Program-made: the position numbers and the translations under genes
In this document: positions 49,801 through 63,290 of the stretch, piece by piece
Layout of the letters: each line of letters starts with the position of its first letter
How positions within the stretch are numbered: the stretch's first letter is position 1
NCBI GenBank assembly: GCA_031772625.1
Contig: CM062820.1
Span: 1,073,161,369 to 1,073,225,368, forward strand
Origin: Pinus tabuliformis
Lineage: Eukaryota > Streptophyta > Pinopsida > Pinales > Pinaceae
Direction: 5' to 3'
Length of the DNA: 64,000 nucleotides
The notes under the pieces: model-generated
What the model was told of the DNA's origin: nothing
What the model saw: only the letters and a program-made list of their open reading frames with translations
Database searches by the model: none

Positions 49801-49980
49801 GAGGTTTCCTATCCCTGAAGGAGGGTGCCCTAATTCCACCTTAGTTTTTTGGCACCCTCTTAATGTTTCATTAATTTTCTCTAGGAAGTGCAAGGTGAGA
49901 GCCAATTATGGTGATGGAAATGGTGGTTTTGGTGGAGGTGGTTTTTGTGATGATCGTCCTTGACCTCGATTTCCTTGTGT
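46900..49980 (-). mobile_element. E5: decayed chromovirus-like Ty3/gypsy remnant
   Basis: On the minus strand a gag-start-like phrase (LQKINLPEFVGG, about 49700-49750) is followed by a reverse-transcriptase-like region (about 48590-49640), an integrase zinc-binding domain (48160-48543, with the CAHPSMKNM...LISKCLQC pattern and NALRK before it), and an integrase C-terminus with GKLSPQ-FIGPF-type GPF motif and VFHVS (about 46920-47130). It is very heavily broken, with many interruptions, and the oldest-looking element here. LTR ends were not found. Confidence 0.7.
48160..48543 (-). pseudogene. E5 integrase zinc-binding domain remnant
   Basis: The 127-codon stretch starts with the RNase H exit phrase VANALRKIP, runs through a variable linker, YSLESDGLLIFQGRMYIL and then the HHCC-type segment ending ISKCLQC. 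This is the standard Ty3/gypsy order from RNase H into integrase. Belongs to a broken element. Confidence 0.75.
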
Positions 49981-50511
49981 CCTAACCATTTTGAATTGGT
50001 TTAATATATGCATACACACAATGCTCATTAGCATAGCTTAGGATAATCACGACACTTCCATGAACCAGACATGCATACAAAATGTTAGGTGTAAGTTTTT
50101 CTTTAATTGTGTTTTTAAACAAGTGTCACTAATAGTGAATAGATCCTTGTGGATGCACTAAATCCTCTTCCATCACTATATAAGTGAGCACTATGATTCC
50201 CTATCATTCAATTACCCTACTTTCCTTCTTAACATCAAATTTTCCTTCTTGTAACCTTAATTAATTAATTAAATTAGTAATCTTAATGTTAATTAATTAA
50301 TCTTTAATTAACCTTTATGATAATTTGATTATCATGTTAAATACTTATAAAAGATTATAATATTAATATAATTAATAGTTTAATGGAAAACACTTGAAAA
50401 TTAAATTCTAGTGACACCTGGTGAAGAGGCGCATTTATTGGTGCTGAAAAGATGACTGGTGGCTTTGCAATCTGAACTAGGGTTTGAGTTAGGGTTTGGC
50501 CATTGGTAACC
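49981..50511. other. Non-coding gap with AT-rich tract between E5 and LINE ORF1
   Basis: No gene. It contains a (TTAAT)-rich stretch at about 50255-50390 with overlapping TTAATTAA words. The left part may be the upstream flank of E5 and the right part (from about 50400) the LINE 5' untranslated region, which has the plant-like AGGGTTTGAGTTAGGGTTTGG words at 50479-50500. No boundary or duplication could be fixed. Confidence 0.45.
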
Positions 50512-52044
50512 ATGGTGGATCGTGGAGGAGGGAGTTCTTCTCCCTCCTATAGTCAAATAGTCATGAATAAAAGCAAGGGAACTAGTCTGCATCGCTTCAA
50601 GAAACCATTAGAGGTGATAACTAAGGATATTAACATAGGAAATATCAAACCTCACTAACAGAAAGAAAATAGCAGGGAGAAGAGGAAAGAGGGTAGCATT
50701 CAGAAAGTTGCACCTATGAGTGCGACAGTGGTCTATAAACCGAAGTCCACCATTATTCCTCGGGTCGTTTTAAGTGACCCAACGCTACAGGTGCACAGAG
50801 AACACATGGCGGAACACGCGGTTATATGCAAATTTATGGGGATTTGGCCGATGGAAAAGGCCTTACACGCATGGATAAGGAACCACTAAAAACCAAAGGG
50901 GGAAATAAACCTTCACCTTGGATTCAAGGTCTTCTTTATGGTGGTGTTCACAAGCTTAGAAGATAAAGATAGAGTGCTCGAGGGAGGACCCTACTTTTAC
51001 GCTGTTGCAGGCCTTTACAAGCGACCATGGGTGATGAATTTTGTCCCAGAACGAGAAACGTTCACTTCAGTACTGATATGGATAAGACTATACTCCCTTC
51101 CTTTAGATTATTGGTTGCTAGAGTCTTTAAAGTCTATCGGCAATAAACTAGGTCATTTTATAAAAATATCATATGCGACTCTAAGAGGTAAATACACTTC
51201 TTTCACCCAGATCTATGTGGAAATGGACTTATCTGGGGCACTTCCAGACAAGATGATTTTAGAAGTGTATGATGAATAATGGGTGTAGGCGGTGGACTAT
51301 GAACATGTCCCATTCATGTGCCGTAATTGCCATGAACATAGGAACCTATATAGAGACTGCCCATCAAACAAACTAGAGAGAAACACAAAAACCACCACAA
51401 GAAAAGATCCCAAGGGTTTCACTAAGGTGGGGGGCAAAGGGAAAGGAGGAAAGCGATACCAAAAGAAAATCAACGAGGATGGGAAACTAAGCGACAATAG
51501 TTTCAAAATCTTAGAAGAAGAAATTGGAAACAACGAGGCAAACCAGGAATTGGAGACTAATACCAATGAGAAGGATAGGGATGCTAGCATGGAGGATATA
51601 CTAGAGAACAGCTAGTAAAAGGATGATCTACCAAGCTTTGTGGAGCTTAGTAAGGACAATGAGATGACCCCAAGTGAGGCAGGAATGGAGTACCATGAAC
51701 TGCAGGAGATTCTTGAGAGGGAGAACTTAGATCTAGAAAAGTTTCTTGAGCAAGGTATTGCCAAACGGGTTGACTCCCTGCCAAAGGAGGAGTTTGACAG
51801 GGTTCAACAACTCTTCATCTGGAGATCCCCATTGAAGGGCTTTGGAGTTAAGAGAAACCATGATAGCCAGGAGAATAGAGGGACAAAAACAATGGAGGAA
51901 ACACCAGGGAACTCTTCCAAGAATCCGGGTAGGAAAAGAGGAAGAAAAAGAAAGAATGAGTTGTTGACTGAATGTGAAAAACTCATGATTAACTCAGGTA
52001 ATATGAGAGATCACACCAGCTACTCCTTTACAAATCTTTTTTAA
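50512..52044 (+). pseudogene. LINE ORF1 (DUF4283 domain plus zinc knuckle)
   Basis: A single frame of 510 codons opens at ATG 50512 and closes at TAA 52042-52044, with four internal stops (50656 TAA, 50887 TAA, 51277 TAA, 51613 TAG). Residues about 110-230 carry the DUF4283-type pattern (AVICKFMGIWPMEKALHAWI, VFTSLEDKDRVLEGGPYFY, WIRLYSLPLDYW). Next comes a knuckle CRNCHEHRNLYRDC with Asn at the usual His position. The C-terminus is Lys/Glu-rich. Plant L1 ORF1 proteins bind the element's RNA. Its length is normal. The stop codon overlaps the ORF2 start. Confidence 0.8.
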
Positions 52045-53344
52045 TGAAGCTTACAACCTGGAACATTAGGGGCATAGGAAGTAAAAGGAAACAAAGAAAT
52101 CTTAGCAGTAGAATAAAAGAAGAAAAAACAGATATGGTTTTTATTCAGGAAACTAAGTGTTCGATGGACAAGATCAGAGAAATACATAGAAAATGGTTAA
52201 GCAAGTATGAGTATCTAGAGGTTAAGGTAGATAACTTGGCAGGAGGGATTCTTATGCTTTGGGATCCCCTGAAACTTGGAATCCTGGATGTGGAAGCATC
52301 CAGGAACTATCTATCATTGGTGATTCAACCTTTGGGTGATATGGAGACTTACACTATTAAAAATGTCTATGGTCCTCAAAAACTAGAAGACAAACTCAAG
52401 CTTCTCACCTCCCTTGAGGAGCTGAGAGAGATATCTTGATATGCCCTGGATTCTGGCAGGGGATTTCAATATGATCAAATCTCTTACAGAGAAAAAAGGT
52501 GGCACCAGAACACTAGGCAGAGACTTCATTGCCTTCTAGAACTTCATAAATAAAATGAGACTAGTGGATGCTGAAACAATAAATGGCACTTTCACCTGGA
52601 ACAACAAGAGAGGAGGGGCTTCTCAATTTGCCTCTAAACTAGATAGATTCATAATCTCAGAGGACCTCCTTCTCACAGGCCTTGACATGTCAACTCTAAT
52701 CCTTCCCTTTGGAGGCTCAAACCATTGGCCTATCCAGCTTGAAGCCACTTTTATGGGTACACCGAAGAACATACCTTTTAGGTTTGAAAATGTCTGGCTC
52801 TCTCACCTTGACTTCACCAGCAATATTAACAAATGGTGGATGGAAGATTTTCCCATTCAAGGCACTAAAATGTTCATGCTGCAACAAAGACTTAAATACA
52901 TCAAATCTAGACTCAAAGATTGGAACAAAAAAGAGTCTAGTAATATTTTTAAAGCCAAAAAAGAAGTTGAATAAAAAATCCAGGGGATTAATCAGATCAT
53001 AATCACAGATGGTTTTACCGAGGAAAGGAAAACTCAAGCTGATTCTCTTCAGAAGGAATGGGAAGATATGTGCATCCAAGAGGAGATATTCTAGAGGCAG
53101 AAATTGAGAGTGTAGTGGATTAGATAAGGGGAAATAAACACAAAGTTTTTTCATAAATCAACTTTGGATCACAGGTCAAATAACAGAATTTTAAAACTCA
53201 TAGATTTTCAAGGGAAAGAGCTTGTCTCCCAGAAAGAAATGGTATCTATCCTAGTACAACACTTCCTTAGCATTGCAAAGGAGCCTCTCTTCGATAGGTC
53301 ACGGTTCATTAACAATTTCACAAAGTACATTCCCAAGCTTGTAA
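52044..53344 (+). pseudogene. LINE ORF2 N-terminal part: AP-like endonuclease and linker
   Basis: ATG 52044 starts MKLTTWNIRGIG. EEP endonuclease signatures: Asn7 in TWNIRG, Glu36 in FIQETK, NVYGP near residue 109, ILAGDFNMIKS (about 52446), TFTWNNKRGG with LDRFI, and GSNHWPI (about 52710), where Asn replaces the usual Asp of SDH but the His is kept. This enzyme nicks the target DNA. One inserted T near 52437 shifts the frame. Internal stops follow at 52537, 52972, 53092, 53113 and 53125. E4 interrupts the linker before RT at 53345. Confidence 0.85.
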
Positions 53345-53870
53345 TGATCCAGGTGGCTCTAGAGAGACACACAGGACAAAGATGGCTCAAAAAATCAAAG
53401 TGTTTGGATTGTGCTCGAACTAGGACCAAATCAAAGACCTCGTCATCCTGATCATGGTGGTGTGAACGGTTCGTCAAACCGAGCTCATATGTGAAAGATA
53501 GAGCTCTTCAAAGTTTGACATGATAGGAAAAAGTGGGGCCCATAGCATGCCACATGGAATCCCAGTAAGCAGGTGGGACCAACATGGCAGTCCATCGGCC
53601 ATTGACACTTGGCATTCTCTCATTTGTCTCCTAAAAACTGGCATAAGAGACAAAAATCATGGGAAATGATTAAATAAATAACCATATAATGAAATGTTTA
53701 AATAGTTATTAAAATAACTATAGAAAACCATCCAAACACATGGTTTCGGGATCAGTGGCAACAAACCCTGTCGAACCCTTTGAACAAACATTGTTGCGAA
53801 TGGCATTAACACATGCTTTCAAGATCGGCGGCAGCAAACCCTAGTGAACCCTCCACAACTACCGCAACAT

Positions 53871-53965
<95 letters not shown>

Positions 53966-55670
53966 GCATTGCCACGCCAATCGTCGATGAATGTGATCAC
54001 CGATATGATATCAGTGAAACCTTATATCGGGCGCCGATATATGTGTCGCACCCCTTGCAACTGCCGATCGCCAATTTTTGCGGGAAAAGTGCACCGATAA
54101 GGTGTTAAATGCAGGGTTTAAGTGGCAAGCTTCCCAAAGTAGACCCGACCCCGATTTCAACACATTTTTGGTTAATAAAAGGTCTATATATGGGAGATGT
54201 GGAATTTGATCCCCCAACCTCTCTGTAACCATTTGCTGCTTTTAACCAGCATGCCAACCACCTGGCCTTAGTAAATCCGCCCAAGGTTTTCTACTGAAAC
54301 AGTCATTTTTCACCTCTGCACAGAGTTTGAAGAGGAGAGAAGCTACAGGCACGAATTTCAAGGCAATAGATTAATTAATATTTTAATGCAGGAACCATGA
54401 ATTTTGCAGGAGGGAAAAATTTTCACTTTGTCAGAAATTGACAAGTTTTATATGGTTTTTACACCTATCATCGCCACGAGCACAATGGTGTTGTTTGTTT
54501 ATTCATCCAAGGTCTACATTTCCCAATCAGTTCCAGAATGCACGTGGAACCATGATTTCGGTAAAAATAGGTAGCGAAAACATGAGCCATGAAATTTTCC
54601 CAAGGAGGTAAAATTTTGAGATTTCAAATATAGTCAAGTTTATACTTGTTTTTCAATGGTTTTCCGTAGGGATCACAATGGAGCGATCAAATTCGACATC
54701 TAAATTGCAGATTTATAGTCCATCCATGGAAAAAAATCTTTGAGGAATCCCGGTGGAATCTAGGAGATTCCTTGAGCCCAAAATTCTCAACTTCTCAGAG
54801 TTCAGATTTTGGACAGTCGATTCAGCACTACTCAATGCCACAAAGATGATAGTGCCCTTAGATTTATTATTCTCTCATTTATTCTTCTTGTCACTTTTCC
54901 AAGTGCCAGTGTAGATATCCACATTCATGTGCGAGCAGCGATCTTCATGAAGATCGATGCCTTGAGAGCAATGGTCCGAGCAACTTCAGCAGTGTGACAT
55001 CCACTTCTTCAGGTGGCCCTTGGTTGTGAGGTATATGATTGTTCATGTACTTCTTCTTTCTACATTATGTTGTACAGATCAATGATTGATGTTGATGCAG
55101 GATCTTGTTTATTTCATGTTGTCATGATTCCTTGCTTCATGTTATGCAGAATATTTTTATGTGATGTACTTTCTGTCATAACTTATCATGTTATGCTTTG
55201 AGATCCCTTGTTGTATGTTGTTGGGATACTCTTGTTATTGTCATGCATGTGTTTTGCTTTGACATCCCTTTTGTGCCATGTTGGTGGGATGCGCACAATG
55301 CTTGTTTTTGTGTCATACCGTAGGAGTCTTTTGATTGAGATTTCTAGTTGTGGAACATCTCTTAGAGACACTCCTGCATGAGGGTATTCTTCCTTGTATG
55401 TTCAAGACATCATCTCTATGTACATCATCTTTATTGACAACACATAATGCAGCGCCCTACACCATCTTTACACCGGGGCCCGGAGATGTAGTCCCTCCTG
55501 GAAGAACTCTGTTATCAACAACGTTTGTTCTCATGTGCTAATGATTGTTATGTTCCTCTTCCTTATAGTCTATAGCTGTATTTGTTAATGTTCTTTTAAA
55601 ATGCAATTTTAACAAATCACAAAAGTAAAAGGTCTTGGTAACGTCCTTCTTCACACCCGAACCTGGATCA
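53345..55670 (+). repeat. E4 5' LTR
   Basis: 2326 bp. TATA-like TCTATATATGGGAG at about 54183-54196. It contains an (AT)n followed by (AG)n microsatellite (53875-53963) and GCCGAT/ATCGG-type words after it. A 62-codon frame at 54809-54997 is also open in the other LTR but starts with TTG and is not called a gene. Confidence 0.9.
53875..53963. repeat. Microsatellite (AT)23 then (AG)21
   Basis: A pure dinucleotide run of AT from 53875 to 53920 continues into AG from 53921 to 53963. It lies inside the E4 5' LTR, and the matching place in the 3' LTR has a much longer TA field. Confidence 0.95.
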
Positions 55671-55672
55671 AG

Positions 55673-55683
55673 TGGTATCAGAG
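55673..55683 (+). other. E4 primer-binding site (initiator-Met tRNA type)
   Basis: TGGTATCAGAG begins two bases after the LTR end. This matches the common plant LTR primer site for initiator methionine tRNA (TGGTATCAGAGC...). Confidence 0.9.
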
Positions 55684-55719
55684 AAGGTCTTAACATTGAT
55701 GTGAATTGCAGTGTGAAAA

Positions 55720-56850
55720 ATGACAAAGGATGAAAGAGCCATGTACGAGACCATGCTTAACATTTCCAAGAAGGTGGAAATTACGTATGAAACTCTACAA
55801 AAAGAGATAGAGGAAAAGGAGCAGTTGCAGCTTTAGTTGAAAGCCATAGAAGAGGCCATGAAAGAACTGAAGCAAGACAGACATAATCTTCAAACAGAGA
55901 ATGATGAATTGAAGATGTGTCTACATGAAGGGAAGGAGGAGAAGCAAAATTTGATACTACAGCTGCAAGAAAAGGACGAGGCCTTGGAAAAGATGTAGTG
56001 AGACCCATGTGAGGTAAAACGTATTTCTCCATCTTCATGTATGTTTCCTGATGATGATTTACCTATGTTTGAAAATCATACCACAGGAATTGGCTCCAAA
56101 CTATTGAAAAGAATGGGGTATGAAGGAAGAGGCTTGGGTATTAGTGGCCAAGGCATTGTCAACCCCATCAAAGTAGAGGAATTACGCCTTCAGGCAAGAC
56201 TTGGGTATGTCCGGGAAGAAGTTGGGGAATGCGATCCACTAACAACAAATGATGAGTAGCCCTCATCACTTCTTTCCAAACCAAAAGATAAGGTAAAAGA
56301 TGTTGATTTCCTTTTGGTTTCATATTCTCATAGTATGATGTCTGTTGGAGACTTGGAGATCCCAATTTTAGGGACAAATATGAGGCTCCTTACAAAGACA
56401 AGGCACGAGGAGGAAGAGCTTGGTGATAACAACCAAGGCGTCACTCAACCTTTGGAGTTTATGCATGAACCTCAATTTGCAGGCTCGAGATACACCAGAA
56501 GAGAGTGCTCAAAGGTGTTAGATGTGTCCAAGACATGATCAAGGAAAGAGAATGATGGGAAAACATCCCCATCATCCCATGGCAGTTTCCATTGCAGGGA
56601 GAGAGCTAACGCAAGCTCTCATCACCATATTGACATCAAATATAGCAAAGGCAGGTATAACCACTTTCAATCTTCATTTTGATTATGATCATGTTGTTAA
56701 TAATGAACAAAGATTAAGGCATCAGAAGACATGCACCTTTTGTGGTTTACCTAACCATACCTTTTCCAAGTGTTGGAAAAGAATGGCAACACTCATGATG
56801 TGTGGAAGACCCTCTCAACAGCATGACAAGAAACAGGTTAAGTAGGTATG
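55720..56850 (+). pseudogene. E4 gag-like remnant: coiled coil, G-patch, zinc knuckle
   Basis: Starts at ATG 55720 (MTKDERAMYETMLNIS). The first part (to about 55996) is Glu/Lys/Gln/Leu-rich with heptad-like spacing, a probable coiled coil. A G-patch follows at 56080-56210 (TTGIGSKLLKRMGYEGRGLG, then GQGIVNPI and a terminal ARLGYV), with the usual glycine ladder. A CCHC knuckle CTFCGLPNHTFSKC is at 56732-56773. G-patches bind RNA or activate DEAH helicases in host proteins and are known in some retroviruses and plant retroelements. The role here is not known. Broken. Confidence 0.7.
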
Positions 56851-57630
56851 AAGGAAGAAAGCCTACTACATTCATTGCAACATAAATGTCCATCAGAGAG
56901 CCACTTGAAGGAAGCTCCATCCATAGCAGCGCCTTAAAGACAAAATGTCGATGTGCAAACTAGGTAAAGTAGTTATTTGACCAACAAAACCACCTCAAGG
57001 AGGTGACCCATTCACAAAGATAAGTGAGAAATGGTTTCTAGACATGTTTCCGTTTCATGGTCATTCTTTTGTAAATCATTTGTTGCATTTTAAAATGTAA
57101 ACGTGATGATGTGTTTCCATCACGTAGTTAGCAACAATGATGCCTGGTCATGTTTCGAGTCCTATTTTGAGTTTCATGTTAAAACTCTAAAAGTGATGTT
57201 ATGTTTCCCTCACGTGTTGAAACAATATTGTTTGGCCTTATGTGTGCAAATCATGTGTTACAGTGATGATGTGTTTTCCATAACTTTTTGAAGCAACCAT
57301 GATCGGTTGGCCTTATTGTCATAGCTGAGGTATTATGTCCATCTTGTTGTAAACTTGATCACCGAGTATGTGTTATAAACTTATGGCAAGTATGGGACTT
57401 TTGGGTCTTTAGTTTGGTCATGTCATTCCAAGCATGTACTTTGCAAGCAATGTACTACAGGTTGCAGAAGTAGCAGGTGTCAGTTCATTTCTTAAGGCTC
57501 CAAAGAATAAAGGTGAAGGAGATGGAAGCGAGACCTTTTCAGGATGCTTGTGATGTGGACAGGGTACAGATAGAGATGCAGATTATTTTACATGCTTTTG
57601 AAGGAACAAAAGCTCCTCAGTGGGGAGGAT
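56851..57630 (+). other. E4 3' non-coding part with three diverged repeats and purine tract
   Basis: No gene. Three related units start with (A/C)GTGATGATGTGTTT-like words at 57101, 57191 and 57261, each followed by a GCAACAATGAT...TGG-type word. The purine stretch GTGGGGAGGAT (57620-57630) touches the 3' LTR and is the likely polypurine tract. Confidence 0.55.
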
Positions 57631-60396
<2,766 letters not shown>

Positions 60397-60401
60397 TGTA
60401 A

Positions 60402-63290
60402 CAAGGGAAGACAATCACAATCTTAATAGGCCAATGTCTGAAGATGAGGTCAATGAAGTTATCAATGAGATGAAAAATGGGAAAGATCTTGGCCCAAATG
60501 GATTCAATGTGGACTTCTTCAAAGCATGTTGGAAAACAGTCAAACAAGACATCCTTGATGTAGTGGAAGACTCCAAAATATCCAAAACGGTTTTGAAGTC
60601 TCTCAATGCCTCTTTCATAGCTTTCATTCCAAAGCAGGAAAAAGCTATGACACTGGAAAGATTCAGACCCATAGCTTTATGTAATTTGGTGTACAAGATT
60701 ATTTCCAGAGTGATCGCTAACAAACTCAAGCCCCTTCTTCTAGCTCTTGTCTCAAAGGAGCAAACTGGTTATGTGGAAGGAAGACCAATTCTCAATAACA
60801 TCATACAAGCTCATGAGGTGGTACACTCTCTTAAGAGCAACAAGGAAGCTGGTATGATCATACAGCTTGACCTAGAGAAAGCTTATGATAAGCTAAGCTG
60901 GTCTTACATCAGGGCAGTGTTGAGAGCTTATGGTTTCGACGACAACTGGATTAGATGGGTTATGGCCCTTGTATCCATAGCTAGTTTTTCAATCCCGCTT
61001 AATGGCTTTCCCTCAAGAACCTTTATGCCTTCTAGGGGTCTCAGACAAGGAGATCCACTTCCCCTTTCCTCTTTATGCTCATGATGGAAGGGCTAGGCAG
61101 AGTGATAAAAAGTGCAACTGCTGAAGGAAGAATCCAAGGACTGAAACTTACCATAGATGGAGTTGCTTCAACTCACCAACAATTTGTGGATGATACTATG
61201 CTACAGGGCATTCCCACGGTCAAGGAAGCCAAAGATTTTAAACAAATCTTGAACGAATTTGCTATGGCTGTTGGTATAGAGGTAAGCCTTGACAAATCAA
61301 AAGTTTTCTTTTTTAACACTGACATTGCTATTCAGAGAAACCTCACCAGAATTCTAGGGTTTCAAAGGGATCAGTTACCTTCTAAGTACCTTGGAATCCC
61401 TCTTATGGACAAACCTCTAAGTAGGGGAGTGTGGGAGCCAGTAATTAACAAAATTCAAGATAGAATTAGGAAATGGACATGTAGATCTTTGAATTTGATA
61501 GGGCGCCTTGTGCTTACAAAGACTGTCCTATAGGCCATACCCATTTTTATGATGTGAGCTCCTCCTACTCCTATAGGAGTTATGCAACAGATCAGGAACA
61601 TTCAAAGAGATTTTCTTTGGGGCAAAGGGGAAGAGAAAAATAAATGGGCTTTGGTAGCTTGGGAAAAGATCTGCAAACCTAAGGCCCATGGTGGTTTGGG
61701 GCTGCATGACCCTGAAACCCTCAGCAGAGTTTCGGGTGCAAAACTTTGGTGGAGGTGGCTTAAGGAATCAGTAACCCCTTAGGCCAAGCTTGGGAAACCG
61801 AAATATAAAAATAATTGGCAGGAGAGGGATCACAACTGAATGTCTGGGCTTATCAAGAGCTCCCACATTTGGAATCTTGCTTGGGAAAATAGAGCCATTG
61901 TCCAGCAGCACAACTTCTGGGAGATCTAAGCTGGGAACTTGGCAAGATTCTCGGAGGAAAACTGGCAACAGGAACCAAACTTGTTTAGGGAAGAACTAAC
62001 CTCTCTCAAGAATGACACTGACAATAAAGTTTTATGCCTAGTAAGTGACTTTTGGGATTAGGCAAGGAACAATGGTAAATGGAGAATATGGAAGGATCTG
62101 GGCTACAATGAAGAGATCCCTTTGAAAGCTCAGGCAGGCTCTCTTGCTCAGGACTTGGAATAGAGGAAGATTTTGGTATCATCCTCGTCTGACCAATTGA
62201 TATGGGGAAGAAACACAGAAGGTAACTTTAACCTCAAGGAAGCTAAACGAATAGCCCTAGGGTTTGATTATCAAAACCTTTGTAAGGTATGGAAGGACCT
62301 TTGGCAGCACCAACATTGGATGAAAATAAAGATGTTTATGTGGTTGGTTCAACAAAAGAAAATTCTAACTTGGGAAAATCTTCTGAAAATGGGTTTTGAT
62401 GGCCCATCCAAATGCCATCGATGTGGTTCATAAGAGGAGATGATGGAACACTTACTTAACCTCTGCCCTTTCACCTCTACCTTGTGGGAATGTGTGGCCA
62501 AAATCTTCAGGCAGACTGACAGGGACAAACTCAGTATTACCAACACTTTAAAGAATTGGAGAAAGGAATTCTCAGGCAATGAAATCATCAGCAAAGCTTG
62601 GACTCTGGTTCCAGGCTTCTTAATCTGCGATGTTTGGAAAGAACACAATGGCAGGATTTTCAAGAATAAAACTGGCTCAACCCAGAACATTATTGCACAA
62701 ATATTAAGACATCTCAAAGACATTGTTGGAGCCCTTTTAGGAAGACCTCCCGAGGATCCTACTCTACCCCAAGACGCTGATATACTGCTTTAGTTGGGTC
62801 TCCATTTCTAGCTCCCCAGAGCGTAAACAAGGGTGTGAGCCAGATAAATGTTGGTAAAAACTTCTGGCAACCTCCTCCTCATGGTTTCTTGAAATTCAAT
62901 ATAGATGGAGCCTCTAAAGGTAACCCAGGGATGGCTGGTTTTGGAGGGATCATCAGAGATGAGCAGGGATGCATTAAGGATATCTTTCACAGTCATTTGG
63001 GGACTGCCACTAATAACATGGCGGAGCTCATGGCCTTAGAGAAATGCCTGGAAATACTGATCAAGTCAAATTTACATAATGCCATCATTGAAGTAGACTC
63101 TGAATTGGTTATTAATGCGGCCAAGAAGATATGTAATGGAAAAGCACCGGGAAAAGTTTCAAAACATTGGTGGCTTTTGCAGGTCTTTCAACGCATTCAT
63201 ACCCACCTACAAACCCTAAGAACGGTTAGCTTCATTCATGTGTGAAGAAAAGCCAATATGCTAGCTGATCGTCTGGCGAATGAAGGAGTG
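60402..63290 (+). pseudogene. LINE ORF2 C-terminal part: reverse transcriptase, zf-RVT, RNase H
   Basis: RT blocks in order: NASFIAFIPKQEKAMTLERF with RPIALCNLVYKIISRVIANK, QTGYVEGRPILNN, motif A IIQLDLEKAYDKLSW, motif B SRGLRQGDPL, motif C FVDDTML, then LGFQRDQLPSKYLGIPL. A frameshift lies near 61070, between motifs B and C. zf-RVT (62300-62480) has KCHRCGS...EHLLNLC. RNase H (62880-63290) has NIDGASKGNPG, NNMAELMALE, EVDSELVI and ADRLANEG, carrying the D-E-D-D acidic set, with a stop (TGA 63243) before the last Asp. Other stops include 61531, 61555 and 61780. It makes cDNA at the nicked target in the family. Confidence 0.88.

Noticed and set aside
52717-53154. 145-codon minus-strand frame
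   Set aside because: Opposite the LINE endonuclease and linker; a shadow frame.
54809-54997. 62-codon frame with a signal-peptide-like stretch, open at the same place in the other LTR (59533-59721)
   Set aside because: It begins with TTG and has no ATG at the start. With only two LTR copies an open frame of this length can persist by chance. Kept as a curiosity only.
60415-60729. 104-codon minus-strand frame
   Set aside because: Opposite the LINE reverse transcriptase; a shadow frame.
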